A DNA stretch of 64,000 bases from Planotetraspora silvatica (GCF_016863315.1 NZ_BOOQ01000031.1:62001-126000); one strand, 5' to 3'; shown: positions 41,271 to 50,029, counted from the first letter of the stretch. Translations and numbers: made by a program. Notes: generated by a model not told the origin, from the sequence alone.

Positions 41271-42557
41271 TTGTCATATACCTTCGTCCATCCAGGCCGC
41301 GTCGCGAAGAAGGCAGGCCGGGCAGTGCTCCGGTCGTTGCTCAACGTGGTCCGGCGGACGCTCCTCGCGGCCATGAGTGCCCGCGACTGGCAGCGCGCCC
41401 GCTCGGCGCCGCCGCCGAGTGACCGTCAGATCCGGATCCTGCTCCTGCACGCCAACGGTATGGGCGGCACCATCCGCACGGTCTTCAACCTGGCCGGCCA
41501 CCTCGCCCGGACCCACGACGTCGAGGTCGTCAGCGTGGTCAGGGCCCGTGAGAAACCCTTCTTCCCCATCCCGCCAGGTGTCCGGGTGCGCTACCTCGAC
41601 GATCGGGTGTCCGGGCGCAAGGGTTTCCTGTCGCGGATCCCCGGCGTCCTCGTCCCGAGGGAGGAGGCGGCCTCCGACTCGTTCACGCTCGCAGCCGAGA
41701 TCAAACTGATCCGGTACATCCGTTCACGCCGCGAGGGCATCCTCATCAGCACCCGGCCCGCCCTGAACCTCCTCACCGCACTGTTCGCGCCGCCCGAGGT
41801 CGTCACCGTGGGACAGGAGCACCTCAACCTCGCGTCCCACAAGAAGCCGGTGCGCCGGCAGATCGTCCGCCGGTACGGCAAGCTCGACGCCCTCGTCACG
41901 CTGACGGAGACCGACCTCGTGGCCTACGACGCCGCGCTGCTCAGCAGGCCGAAGGTCCTCACCCAGATGCCGAACGCGGTGACGGCTCTCAACGGCGGCA
42001 TCTCCCCGCTCACCGGAAAGACGGCCATCACCGTGGGCCGTCTCACCCACGCCAAGGGCCATGACCTGCTGATCCGGACCTGGGTGCACGTCGCGGCACG
42101 CCACCCCGACTGGACCATGCGCATCTTCGGCAGCGGGCGCAAGCGCGGCAAGTTGCTGGCGTCCATCGAAGAGCACGGGCTCACCAGCAAGGTCGTCCTG
42201 GAGGGCGCGGCCACGGATGTCGGCTCGGAGATGGCCAAGGCGTCGATGTTCGTGCTGAGTTCACGCCTCGAAGGCATGCCGATGGTCCTCCTCGAGGCCA
42301 TGAGCAAGGGCCTGCCGGTCGTGAGCTTCAACTGCCCCACCGGGCCCGCCGAGCTGATCACGAGCGGCCACGACGGGCTCGTGGTCGACATGGGCGACGT
42401 CGAGGCCCTCGCCGACGCCATCTGCACGGTCATCGAGGACCAGAGCCTGCGCGGCACGCTCGGCGCCCACGCGGTGAAGACCGCGGCGGGCTACGACATG
42501 GAGATCATCGGCAAGAGGTGGGAGGACCTCCTCGCGTCACTCGTCCAGCCGAGGTGA
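41271..42557 (+). CDS. GT4-type glycosyltransferase
   Basis: 428 residues with the two Rossmann domains of GT-B enzymes. HANGMGGTIRTVFNLAGHLARTHDVEVVS is the acceptor-side N-terminal domain. In the C-terminal domain, AITVGRLTHAKGHDLLIRTW and SSRLEGMPMVLLEAMSKGLPVVSFNCPTGPAELI contain the E-x7-E nucleotide-sugar-binding motif. It probably transfers a sugar to a cell-surface glycan or teichoic-acid-like polymer. The TTG at 41271 is supported by GAGG 6 bases upstream. Its end overlaps the opposite WYL gene by 21 bases. A Crp-like site lies in the leader. Confidence 0.88.
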   Translation: MSYTFVHPGRVAKKAGRAVLRSLLNVVRRTLLAAMSARDWQRARSAPPPSDRQIRILLLHANGMGGTIRTVFNLAGHLARTHDVEVVSVVRAREKPFFPIPPGVRVRYLDDRVSGRKGFLSRIPGVLVPREEAASDSFTLAAEIKLIRYIRSRREGILISTRPALNLLTALFAPPEVVTVGQEHLNLASHKKPVRRQIVRRYGKLDALVTLTETDLVAYDAALLSRPKVLTQMPNAVTALNGGISPLTGKTAITVGRLTHAKGHDLLIRTWVHVAARHPDWTMRIFGSGRKRGKLLASIEEHGLTSKVVLEGAATDVGSEMAKASMFVLSSRLEGMPMVLLEAMSKGLPVVSFNCPTGPAELITSGHDGLVVDMGDVEALADAICTVIEDQSLRGTLGAHAVKTAAGYDMEIIGKRWEDLLASLVQPR

Positions 42558-43514
42558 GCCCGGCTTCGGCGTCTCCGCGAACATCAGGAGGCGCCGGGCC
42601 AGCGCCCTGACCTCGTCCCTGAGCCCGTCCGGCCTGATCACGGTGAACGGCCAGCCGAGCCCGGCCAGCAACTGCGCCATGCCGTCCAGCCGCTCGGCCC
42701 GGCCGGTCATCCGCGTGCCGCCTTCGTCCGGGACGAGCGTGGCCACGGAGGCGGGGATCCGCCGCCGCGCCTCCTCAGGCGTCGTGGCCAGCACGACCTC
42801 GACCTCGTGCCGGTACGGCACGGCGGCCAGAGACTCCATGACGTGGCCCACCGGATCGAACCGTCCCGGCGGGGAGAACGTCGCCTCGGTGACATGCGCC
42901 CCCGCGACCCGGTCGACGCGGAAGGTCCGCACCTGCCCGCTGCGGTGATCGAGGCCGGTCGTGTACCACCTGCCGGAGTGGAAGACCAGGCCGTAGGGGT
43001 CGAGGTCCCGCTCGCTGTCCTCCCCTTTGAAGGAGCGGTAGGCCAGCCGTACTCGCCGGCGGCGCCGGACCGCCTCCGCGAGCGTGAGCAGTGCCGCGGC
43101 GCTCGGCCGGTGATTCCCGGCCGCCCGCGTCGTGAGCGCGACGATCTCCTGCACCGCGCCCACCCGCTCGCGCAGGTCCTTCGGCAGAACCCGCTGGATC
43201 TTGGCGAGCGCGCTCTCGGTCGCCGTCTCCCCCACCGACAGTCCCGTGCGCCGCCCGGACAGCAGGCCCAGCACCACGGCCGTCGCCTCGTCGTCGGTCA
43301 GCATCAGCGGCGGCAGTTTGTATCCCGGCGTCAGGCGGTAGCCGCCGTAGCGGCCGCGCCCGGCCTCGACGGGCACGCCCAGGTCGCACAGCCGTACGGC
43401 GTAGCGCCTGACGGTGCGCTCGCCCACCTCGAGGCGCGCGGCGATCTCCGGGCCGGTGAGGCCGGGGCGGGCCTGGAGGAGTTCCAGGAAGGCGAGCACA
43501 CGATTCGTCGACAT
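42537..43514 (-). CDS. WYL-domain transcriptional regulator (YafY/PafBC type)
   Basis: 325 residues. An N-terminal winged helix, NRVLAFLELLQARPGLTGPEIAARLEVGERTVRRYAVRL, is followed by the WYL domain (about 135-225: AVRRRRRVRLAYRSFKGEDSERDLDPYGLVFHSGRWYTTGL) and a C-terminal WCX extension. Such proteins sense a small ligand or single-stranded nucleic acid and control neighbouring genes. It is divergent to an alpha/beta hydrolase gene across 42 bases with a perfect 8+8 dyad. The ATG at 43514 fits the HTH start. Confidence 0.92.
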   Translation of the reverse strand: MSTNRVLAFLELLQARPGLTGPEIAARLEVGERTVRRYAVRLCDLGVPVEAGRGRYGGYRLTPGYKLPPLMLTDDEATAVVLGLLSGRRTGLSVGETATESALAKIQRVLPKDLRERVGAVQEIVALTTRAAGNHRPSAAALLTLAEAVRRRRRVRLAYRSFKGEDSERDLDPYGLVFHSGRWYTTGLDHRSGQVRTFRVDRVAGAHVTEATFSPPGRFDPVGHVMESLAAVPYRHEVEVVLATTPEEARRRIPASVATLVPDEGGTRMTGRAERLDGMAQLLAGLGWPFTVIRPDGLRDEVRALARRLLMFAETPKPGSPRLDE

Positions 43515-43517
43515 ATC

Positions 43518-43545
43518 AGGACCGATTCTGACCGGATTCGGTCCT
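43518..43545. promoter_or_regulatory. Dyad AGGACCGA-N12-TCGGTCCT, candidate WYL-regulator operator
   Basis: Perfect 8-base arms fill most of the 42 bases between the divergent regulator and hydrolase genes. The hydrolase gene also has TACCGT at 43545-43550, 6 bases before its ATG, consistent with a leaderless transcript whose -10 element touches the dyad. Confidence 0.7.
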
Positions 43546-43556
43546 ACCGTCGACTC

Positions 43557-44282
43557 ATGACGACATACGTACTCGTTCCTGGTTTCTGGCTCGGCGCCTG
43601 GGCGTGGCAGGGCGTGGCGGCTCCGCTGCGCGCGGCCGGGCACAGCGTCTTCCCGCTCTCTCTCACCGGCCTCGCCGAGCGCTCGCACCTGGCGTCACCG
43701 GATCTGGACCTCGACACCCACATCTCCGACATCACGAATCTGCTCGCCTTCGAGGACCTGCGCGACGTCGTCCTGGTCGGGCACAGCGGCAGCGGCGCCG
43801 CGGTCACCGGAGCGGCCGACAGGGCGGCGGACCGGATCGGCCGCGTCGTCTATGTCGACAGCGGGCCGGTGCCGTCCGGGGTCGCGCAGATCGACCTCAC
43901 CGGCCGCGAGGCCGTCGAGGCGAACGCGGCCGACGGGTGGCGGTACCCGTTCCCCGCGTGGGAGGAGTTCGCAGGCTCGGAGGTGAGCCTCGAAGGGCTG
44001 GGACCCCGCGAGCGGGAGCTCATGTCCGCCCGGGCCACCGATCAGCCCATCGGCACGATCACGCAACCGCTGATCCTCACCGGCGCCTTCGACAAACTGC
44101 CCAAGACGCTCATCAGTTGCTCATTCCCTCTCGACAAGGTCAACGCGATGATCGCCGCAGGACACCCGTTCTTCGCGGCGCTGTCGGGCCCGGAGTGGGA
44201 GCTGCTCTCCCTGCCGACGGGTCACTGGCCGATGTTCTCCCGGCCCGCCGACCTGGCGTCGCTTCTCGCGGGCATCGGCTGA
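43557..44282 (+). CDS. Alpha/beta hydrolase (esterase of the salicylate-esterase/hydroxynitrile-lyase-like group)
   Basis: 241 residues. TYVLVPGFWLGAWAWQGVAAPLRAAGHSV is the strand and oxyanion region, VVLVGHSGSGAAVTGAAD carries the nucleophile Ser in G-H-S-G-S-G, and the C-terminal LSLPTGHWPMFSRP provides the catalytic His. It resembles plant-type methyl esterase and EstC-like enzymes. It should be regulated by the divergent WYL protein. The stop codon lies inside a terminator stem. Confidence 0.88.
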   Translation: MTTYVLVPGFWLGAWAWQGVAAPLRAAGHSVFPLSLTGLAERSHLASPDLDLDTHISDITNLLAFEDLRDVVLVGHSGSGAAVTGAADRAADRIGRVVYVDSGPVPSGVAQIDLTGREAVEANAADGWRYPFPAWEEFAGSEVSLEGLGPRERELMSARATDQPIGTITQPLILTGAFDKLPKTLISCSFPLDKVNAMIAAGHPFFAALSGPEWELLSLPTGHWPMFSRPADLASLLAGIG

Positions 44283-44310
44283 TCCGAGGCCGCGTGCGGC
44301 CTCGGATCAG
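44279..44310. terminator. 15-base bidirectional hairpin containing both stop codons
   Basis: CTGATCCGAGGCCGC pairs perfectly with GCGGCCTCGGATCAG with only GT between, so the terminal pairs open into a slightly larger loop. The stop codons of the hydrolase (plus strand) and protease (minus strand) both lie in the stem. Confidence 0.75.
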
Positions 44311-45221
44311 ATCGTGGACAGGCCGAGCTCGACCGGTTCGGCGATGACGTCGACGAGCGCGTCGTTGCGCAGGACCGTGATCGGCAGCGGTTTCCCGATC
44401 GCGTCGGCGAACATCAGCCGCTGCAGGCCCTGGGCGTCCTCCACCGGCGTCCTGCCCGCGGTCAGCATCAGGTCGCCCGCGCGCAGGCCCGCCCTGGCCG
44501 CGGGGGATCCGGGCACGACCTCCATCACCCGCAGCGCGCTGCGCTGCGCGACGCGTTCGCGGATGTCGGGCGGGAGCGGCGCCGGCGTCGTCACCAGCCC
44601 CAGGTAGGCGCGCCGGACCCGGCCGTCGCTCATCAGCGCGGCGATGATCGAGCGGGTGGTGGAGTTGATCGGCACCGCGAGCCCGAGGCCCGCGCCCGCC
44701 ACCGCCGTGTTGATCCCGACGACGTGGCCGTCGGCGTCGGCCAGGGCTCCCCCGGAGTTGCCCGGATTGAGCGCGGCGTCCGTCTGGATGACGTCCTCGA
44801 TCAGTCGCACGGCGGAGCCGCTCCTGGCAGGCAGCGACCGCCCGAGCGCGGACACGACGCCCGCGGTCACCGACCCGGCCAGGCCGAGGGGATTGCCGAC
44901 GGCGACGACCAACTGCCCGACGACCAGGGCGTCGCTGTCGCCCAGCACGGCGGGTCGCGGGGTCGTCCCGAGCGCGCGGATCACGGCCAGGTCCGACAGC
45001 GGGTCGGCGCCCACGACGGTGAAGTCGCCTGAGACGCCGTCGGAGAACGCGACCGTGCCGGTCTTCGCGCGGCCGACCACGTGGGCGTTGGTGAGCAGGA
45101 AGCCGTCCGAGGTGAAGACGACCGCCGACCCGCTCCCCCGCCCGGCCGTGACGGCCGCGACCTTCGGGGTGAGCTCGGCGGCGACCGAGGAGACGATCTG
45201 GGAGTACGCGTCGAGCGCCAC
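44307..45221 (-). CDS. HtrA/DegP-like trypsin-fold protease with one PDZ domain, no export signal
   Basis: 304 residues. The catalytic triad is visible: His in LTNAHVVG, Asp in DPLSDLAVI and Ser in NPGNSGGAL. A C-terminal PDZ domain follows from about 215 (YLGLVTTPAPLPPD to PITVLRNDAL). HtrA proteases degrade damaged extracytoplasmic proteins. This copy begins MALDAYSQIVSSVAAELTP and has neither signal peptide nor membrane span, so it should be cytosolic, unless the true start is elsewhere. The GTG at 45221 is used; upstream sequence is not protein-like. Confidence 0.85.
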   Translation of the reverse strand: MALDAYSQIVSSVAAELTPKVAAVTAGRGSGSAVVFTSDGFLLTNAHVVGRAKTGTVAFSDGVSGDFTVVGADPLSDLAVIRALGTTPRPAVLGDSDALVVGQLVVAVGNPLGLAGSVTAGVVSALGRSLPARSGSAVRLIEDVIQTDAALNPGNSGGALADADGHVVGINTAVAGAGLGLAVPINSTTRSIIAALMSDGRVRRAYLGLVTTPAPLPPDIRERVAQRSALRVMEVVPGSPAARAGLRAGDLMLTAGRTPVEDAQGLQRLMFADAIGKPLPITVLRNDALVDVIAEPVELGLSTI

Positions 45222-45350
45222 AGGACCTCCCGCCAGTGCTGCTTACTTGATTACACGATAAGCGCGCGGCAGATCCGCCGGTATTCCCTGAGGACTTTTG
45301 TCCCATCGAAGCGCGGATCGATGGATCTACTGGCGACGATCACGCCTTTC

Positions 45351-45356
45351 TAGCGT
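45351..45356 (+). promoter_or_regulatory. TAGCGT -10-like element, leaderless start of the ABC exporter
   Basis: TAGCGT lies 7 bases before the ATG at 45364, the same element and spacing as before the small membrane gene at 14152. It indicates a transcript starting at the initiation codon. No ribosome binding site is present. Confidence 0.5.
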
Positions 45357-45363
45357 TGTCCTC

Positions 45364-46251
45364 ATGGAAATCGACGCTGTGTCACTGACCGCGGTGACCA
45401 AGAGCTTCGGAGCCGTCCGCGCCGTCGACGGCCTCACCCTCGCCATCCCCCGGGGCCAGACCGTGGCCCTCCTCGGCCCGAACGGCGCCGGCAAGTCGAC
45501 CACGATCGGCATGCTCCTCGGCCTGATCCCCCCGGACTCCGGGAAGACCGCCATCTTCGGCATCGACCCCGGCCAGGCCGTACGGCAGGGCCTCGCGGGC
45601 GCGATGCCCCAGGAGGGCGGGCTCATCCCCCGCGTCACGATCCGCGAGTTGCTCACCTTCATCGCGGGCACCTATCGCGCGCCGCTGCCCCTGGAGCAGG
45701 TGCTCGCGCTGGCGCAGATGACCGGCCTGGAGAACCGGCGGGTGGACAAGCTCTCCGGTGGCCAGGCCCAGCGGGTGCGCTTCGCCATGGCACTGGTCGG
45801 CGACCCCGACCTGATCGTGCTCGACGAGCCGACCGCAGCCCTCGACGTGGAGGCGCGGCGGGAGTTCTGGAACGGCATGCGGACGCTGACCGGCCGGGGC
45901 AAGACCGTCCTGTTCTCCACCCACTACCTCGACGAGGCCGACGAGCAGGCCGACCGCGTCGTGGTCGTCGACCGGGGCCACGTGGTCGCGGACGGCACCA
46001 GCACGGACATCAAGAAGATCGTCGCCCTCACCACGGTGAGCGTGACGGCCGTCGGCGAGGTCGCCTGGCTCGGCGACCTTCCCGGCGTGACCCGCCTGGA
46101 GGTCAGGGGTGACCGGGTGCACCTGCGCAGCGCCGATCCTGACGCCACCGTGATGGCCCTCGCCCAGGCGGGAGCCGTACGGAATCTCGAAGTGACCCCC
46201 GCCGACCTCGAGGACGCCTTCGTCGCCCTCACCGCCAAGGAGACCGTGTGA
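45364..46251 (+). CDS. ABC exporter ATP-binding protein
   Basis: 295 residues. Walker A GPNGAGKST, signature KLSGGQAQRVRFA, Walker B LIVLDEPTAALDVE and switch His in LFSTHYLDEADEQADR are all present. The C-terminal 80 residues form an accessory domain ending PADLEDAFVALT. It is partnered with the permease that follows with a GTGATG junction and with the two-component system after it. Such sets are typical of DesKR/LiaRS-like systems which respond to membrane or antibiotic stress. Confidence 0.92.
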   Translation: MEIDAVSLTAVTKSFGAVRAVDGLTLAIPRGQTVALLGPNGAGKSTTIGMLLGLIPPDSGKTAIFGIDPGQAVRQGLAGAMPQEGGLIPRVTIRELLTFIAGTYRAPLPLEQVLALAQMTGLENRRVDKLSGGQAQRVRFAMALVGDPDLIVLDEPTAALDVEARREFWNGMRTLTGRGKTVLFSTHYLDEADEQADRVVVVDRGHVVADGTSTDIKKIVALTTVSVTAVGEVAWLGDLPGVTRLEVRGDRVHLRSADPDATVMALAQAGAVRNLEVTPADLEDAFVALTAKETV

Positions 46252-46976
46252 TGTTCGGCTACATCAGGCTCGAGCTGCTCAGGACCATCAGGGACGGCGG
46301 CTTCATCATCTTCGGGATCGCCTCCCCCGTCGTCATGTACCTCGTGCTCTCCAATCTCGCCCTCGCCCCCGGCGACAAGCACGCCGGCGCGATCGTCACG
46401 ATGGTCAGCATGGCCGCGTACGGGGCGCTCGGCGGCGCGTTCAACAACGGCAGCGGCATCGCCGAGGATCGGGCCGCCGGCTGGCTGCGGCAGTTGCGCC
46501 TCACCCCGCTGGCGCCGGCCCAGGTGGTGAGCGGCAAGGTCATCACCGGCGTGCTCGGAGTCGTGCCCAGCATCGCGGCCGTCCTGCTCACCGGTGTGCT
46601 CGTCAACCACGTCACGCTGAGCGCCGGGCAGTGGCTCGCCATCGTGGGACTGCTGTGGGCGGGGACGGTCCCGTTCTCACTGCTCGGGCTCGGCAACGGC
46701 TACAACCTCACCGGGCAGACCGCCGCCATGGCCAACATCGCGGCGCTCCTCGGCCTGTCCATCGTCGGGGGCCTCTGGGTCCCCACCGCCGGATTCCCCG
46801 GCTGGCTGCGCGCGATAGCCGAATGGACGCCGTCGAACAGCTACGCCGCACTCTCCTGGGACGTCGCCTCCGGCACGGCTCCCGGGCCGCGCGCGATCGC
46901 GATCCTGTGCGGATGGCTGGTCGTGTTCGGCCTCTACGCCCGGTACGGCTACCGCCGCGCGGGCCGGACCGCGTGA
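46251..46976 (+). CDS. ABC-2 type exporter permease
   Basis: 241 residues with six membrane spans. FNNGSGIAEDRAAGWLRQLRLTPLAPAQVVSGKVITG contains the ABC-2 coupling-helix region (R-x-x-G-W-x-R-x-L-R-x-T-P), and GGLWVPTAGFPGWLRAIAEWTPSNSYAAL is the conserved C-terminal part. It overlaps the ATPase stop codon by one base. A GTG at 46248 directly before the ATG is the alternative start. Confidence 0.9.
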   Translation: MFGYIRLELLRTIRDGGFIIFGIASPVVMYLVLSNLALAPGDKHAGAIVTMVSMAAYGALGGAFNNGSGIAEDRAAGWLRQLRLTPLAPAQVVSGKVITGVLGVVPSIAAVLLTGVLVNHVTLSAGQWLAIVGLLWAGTVPFSLLGLGNGYNLTGQTAAMANIAALLGLSIVGGLWVPTAGFPGWLRAIAEWTPSNSYAALSWDVASGTAPGPRAIAILCGWLVVFGLYARYGYRRAGRTA

Positions 46977-46999
46977 CGCCTGTGGGACGATCGCAGCCG

Positions 47000-48136
47000 A
47001 TGAAGCAGAACAGAAGACCGGTCGAAGAGAGCTGGCTGAACCCGCTCGGCGAGGACGAGCAGGGCCCGGACGCCAAGGGCATGTACATCTGGGTCATCCT
47101 CGCCGGCGGCCCCGTGTGGGACATCGCGCACGGGCGGTCCCATCCGCTCTGGGCCGCCTGGGCGGTGACGGCGGTCTGCGCCGTGCTCTACATCGTCACC
47201 GTCCAGCTCGCCTTCGCCGGCTCGCGCCGGGCGGAGCGCCTCTTCCTGCCGCTACTGGCCGCGACGACGATCGCCGCCGCCGTGTTCTTCCACGGCAACT
47301 GGACCTACCTCCTGGTCATGCTCGCGATCGCCATGGGGGTGGCCGTGCAGGGACGCTGGCTCCCCGTCCTGCTGATCGCACTCGTCCTGACCGCTCTCGG
47401 CTTGCAACTCGCCGCCGGAGCCGGTGTCGGCGACACCGTGTTCCTGATGTGGGGGCTGTTCACGGCGGGGCTCATCCCGGCCATCATGATCCGGCTGTGG
47501 GACGCCATCAGGGAGCTCAAGCACACCCGGGAGGAGCTCGCCCACGCCGCCGTGTCCGAAGAGAGACTGCGCTTCTCCCGGGACCTCCACGACCTCCTCG
47601 GGCACACGTTGTCGGTCATGGTCGTGAAGGCGGAGGCCGTACGCCGCCTGGCCCACAAGGATCCGGACGGGGCCGCCCGGCAGGCCGCGGACATCGAGCA
47701 GATCGGGCGGGAGGCGCTCACCGAGGTCCGCGCGGCCGTCACCGGCTATCGCGGGCGGGGGCTGACCGCCGAGCTGGAGTCGGCCCGCGCGGTGCTCGCC
47801 GACGCGGACATCGACCTCACGATCCGCACCCCCGTCGTACGGCTCCCGCCGGAGACCGACGCCCTGCTCGGCTGGGCCGTACGCGAGGGGGTGACCAACG
47901 TCATCCGCCACAGCGGCGCGCGCTCGTGCGAGATCGACCTGGGCGGATCGGGCGACCTCGTGCTCGAGGTCCGTGACGACGGCGCGTCCGCGACCGGCCC
48001 GGCCCGCCGCGGCAACGGCCTCGTCGGGCTCGGCGAGCGGGTGGCCGCGGCGGACGGGACGCTGGACGCCGGGCCGCGGCCCGGCGGCGGCTTCCTGCTC
48101 CGCGTGACGCTGCCCGAGCAGGGAGAGAACGCGTGA
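47000..48136 (+). CDS. DesK-type sensor histidine kinase
   Basis: 378 residues. An N-terminal membrane domain of five or six spans (about 20-150) is followed by a coiled-coil (IRELKHTREELAHAAVSEERLRF) and the HisKA_3 helix with phospho-His in SRDLHDLLGHTLSVMVVKAEA. The ATPase domain has REGVTNVIRHSGAR and GNGLVGLGERVAAADG. It probably senses a membrane property and controls the exporter encoded upstream. The ATG at 47000 is 23 bases after the permease stop. Confidence 0.92.
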   Translation: MKQNRRPVEESWLNPLGEDEQGPDAKGMYIWVILAGGPVWDIAHGRSHPLWAAWAVTAVCAVLYIVTVQLAFAGSRRAERLFLPLLAATTIAAAVFFHGNWTYLLVMLAIAMGVAVQGRWLPVLLIALVLTALGLQLAAGAGVGDTVFLMWGLFTAGLIPAIMIRLWDAIRELKHTREELAHAAVSEERLRFSRDLHDLLGHTLSVMVVKAEAVRRLAHKDPDGAARQAADIEQIGREALTEVRAAVTGYRGRGLTAELESARAVLADADIDLTIRTPVVRLPPETDALLGWAVREGVTNVIRHSGARSCEIDLGGSGDLVLEVRDDGASATGPARRGNGLVGLGERVAAADGTLDAGPRPGGGFLLRVTLPEQGENA

Positions 48137-48738
48137 TCAAGGTTCTGCTGGCGGAGGACCAGGGCATGATGCGGGGCGCCCTGGCCCTGCTTCTCGGCCT
48201 GGAGGACGACATCGAGGTCGTCGCCCAGGTGGCGTCCGGTGACGACGTCGTCACGGCCGCCCTGGAGGAGCGGCCCGACGTGGCCCTGCTGGACATCGAG
48301 ATGCCCGGCCGCACCGGGCTCGACGCGGCGGCCGACCTGCGCGACCGCCTGCCGGCCTGCCGGGTCGTGATCCTCACCACGTTCGGCAGGCCCGGATACC
48401 TGCGGCGGGCGATGGAGGCGGGCGCCTACGGCTTCCTCGTCAAGGACGGCCCCGTCGAGGAACTGGCCACCGCGATCCGCCGGGTGCTCCAAGGCGAGCG
48501 GGTCATCGACCCGGCGCTGGCCGCGGCCGCGCTCAGCGCCGGGTCGAGCCCGCTGACCGACCGGGAGCGTGACGTGCTCGCCGCGGCGTCCGACGGCTCG
48601 ACCATCGCCGACATCGCGCTGCGCCTCCACCTGTCGGAGAGCACGGTCCGCAACTACCTGTCGTCGTCGATCGGCAAGACCGGGACGCGCAACCGGATCG
48701 AGGCGGCCAGGACCGCCCGCCACAACGGCTGGCTCTGA
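48133..48738 (+). CDS. DesR-type response regulator
   Basis: 201 residues. The receiver domain has AEDQGMMRGALA, phospho-Asp in VALLDIEMPGRTG and Lys in FLVKDGPVEELA. The HTH_LuxR output domain reads LTDRERDVLAAASDGSTIADIALRLHLSESTVRNYLSSSIGKTGTRNR. Its GTG overlaps the kinase stop (GTGA). It is the final gene of the ABC exporter/two-component operon. Confidence 0.94.
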   Translation: MIKVLLAEDQGMMRGALALLLGLEDDIEVVAQVASGDDVVTAALEERPDVALLDIEMPGRTGLDAAADLRDRLPACRVVILTTFGRPGYLRRAMEAGAYGFLVKDGPVEELATAIRRVLQGERVIDPALAAAALSAGSSPLTDRERDVLAAASDGSTIADIALRLHLSESTVRNYLSSSIGKTGTRNRIEAARTARHNGWL

Positions 48739-48765
48739 CCCGCCTCCCGGCTGTCGCTGTGGGAC

Positions 48766-48903
48766 TCACTGCACGTCGAACTCGTCGCCCTCGGGGCCGG
48801 CCATGGTCCTCCACGACCTCGTAGCCGAGGGCCTCCGCCCAGAAGGCGGCCTACGCGGAGAAATGCAGCTCCTACGGTCGGTCGCAATGACGACATTGGA
48901 CAT
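48766..48903 (-). pseudogene. Decayed VOC/glyoxalase-family gene
   Basis: Three pieces in different frames match a VOC protein: the ATG at 48903 opens MSNVVIATD; a second frame gives AAFWAEALGYEVVED (about 48810-48855), the usual helix after the first strand; and the last gives GPEGDEFDVQ before the stop at 48766-48768, the usual C-terminal end. About 80 residues between the second and third pieces are missing. It is a deleted, frameshifted relic. Confidence 0.6.
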
Positions 48904-48997
48904 CTCCGATAAGTGAAGATCACAAAGTTCTGTCGTTAACTGGACGCCCGTCCAGTATAACGATGTGCGGGTCAGCCCCTCCACGTAAGGGACATTC

Positions 48998-49927
48998 ATG
49001 GCCATCCGCACCTCCGCCCGCCGAAAACTCCTGTCGACCGTCATCGCGACCGCCGCGCTCGTCCTCTCGAGCCTCGTGGCGACGACCACCATGGCCGCAC
49101 CCGCTCTCGCCGCCGCGCCCTGCGCCGGCGGCGGTATGGCGATTCCCGTCGAAGGCACTGATCCCACGGCACCGGAGAACCCGGAAGATCAGGGCCAGCA
49201 GATGACGCTTGAGCAGATGCAGGCCTACGTGGCCTACAACGAAGGCCCCTACGGGCTCGCCGGCAACGCCCACGTTTACCCTGACAGCGCCACCCCGCCG
49301 AACCCGACCGTGGGCATCGGATTCAATCTCAACCGGGCCGGCGCCCGTGAGACGATCACCGCTGTCGGAGCCGACTACGACGCGGTGCGGGCAGGCACCC
49401 AGAACCTGACACAATTCCAGATCACCACATTGTTCGTTAACGACTGGAACGCCGCGGTCAAGACCCTCCGCACCGCGATACCGAACTTCGACCAGTTGTC
49501 GTCGGCCAGGCAGGTGGTGCTGATCGACATGGCGTTCGCAATGGGCGGCGCGAAATTCCTGACGTTCAAGAAGATGATCGCGGCCGTGAACAGCGGTGAG
49601 TGGAACGCGGCGGGCTACGAGATCGTCCACTCCGACTGGGCGTCACAGGTCGGGCAGCGAGCCCAGAAGAACCAGCGGCTCATGACCGCCGGAGCGGTGT
49701 GCCGGCCGACCGACATGCCGAAGAAGACCACGGCCACGCCCCGAGGTGGCAACTCCGGTGGCACGGTCTACCCGGGCGGCATCTACAGCGAGCCCCTGCC
49801 GGGCGGCGGCGGGATCCGAACCTTCTGGGTGGTGACTGTCTGCACGATCACCGATGTCTATCAGGTCAGGGACGGCGTGCCGGTCTACATCGGTTCGAAC
49901 ATGGTGTGCTCCAGCACGGCGACCTGA
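48998..49927 (+). CDS. Secreted T4-lysozyme-type (GH24-like) protein
   Basis: 309 residues. A signal peptide covers 1-39 (ARRKLLSTVIATAALVLSSLVATTTMAAPALAAA region). The central domain resembles phage T4 lysozyme: E82 (AYNEGPYG), D96 (VYPD) and T104 (PTVGIGFNL) match its Glu-Asp-Thr catalytic triad. FVNDWNAAVKTLR, VLIDMAFAMG and SDWASQVGQRAQKNQRLMTAG match later helices. It should hydrolyse peptidoglycan outside the cell. The C-terminal 75 residues (Gly/Pro-rich, then a Cys-containing FWVVTVCTITDVY) are additional. GTAAGGGA supports the start. A hairpin follows. Confidence 0.8.
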   Translation: MAIRTSARRKLLSTVIATAALVLSSLVATTTMAAPALAAAPCAGGGMAIPVEGTDPTAPENPEDQGQQMTLEQMQAYVAYNEGPYGLAGNAHVYPDSATPPNPTVGIGFNLNRAGARETITAVGADYDAVRAGTQNLTQFQITTLFVNDWNAAVKTLRTAIPNFDQLSSARQVVLIDMAFAMGGAKFLTFKKMIAAVNSGEWNAAGYEIVHSDWASQVGQRAQKNQRLMTAGAVCRPTDMPKKTTATPRGGNSGGTVYPGGIYSEPLPGGGGIRTFWVVTVCTITDVYQVRDGVPVYIGSNMVCSSTAT

Positions 49928-49984
49928 TGTCCGTGGGCCCTACAGCGCTCATCTTCTGACCTTCTGACCGAACGTCGAAGGGCC

Positions 49985-50013
49985 GGCAGCGGTGGGTCGA
50001 TCCCACCGCTGCC
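49985..50013. terminator. 12-base bidirectional hairpin
   Basis: GGCAGCGGTGGG pairs perfectly with CCCACCGCTGCC across a 5-base loop, between the convergent lysozyme and SGNH hydrolase genes. It can terminate both. Confidence 0.8.
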
Positions 50014-50029
50014 GCGGTGTCTCCGGGAC

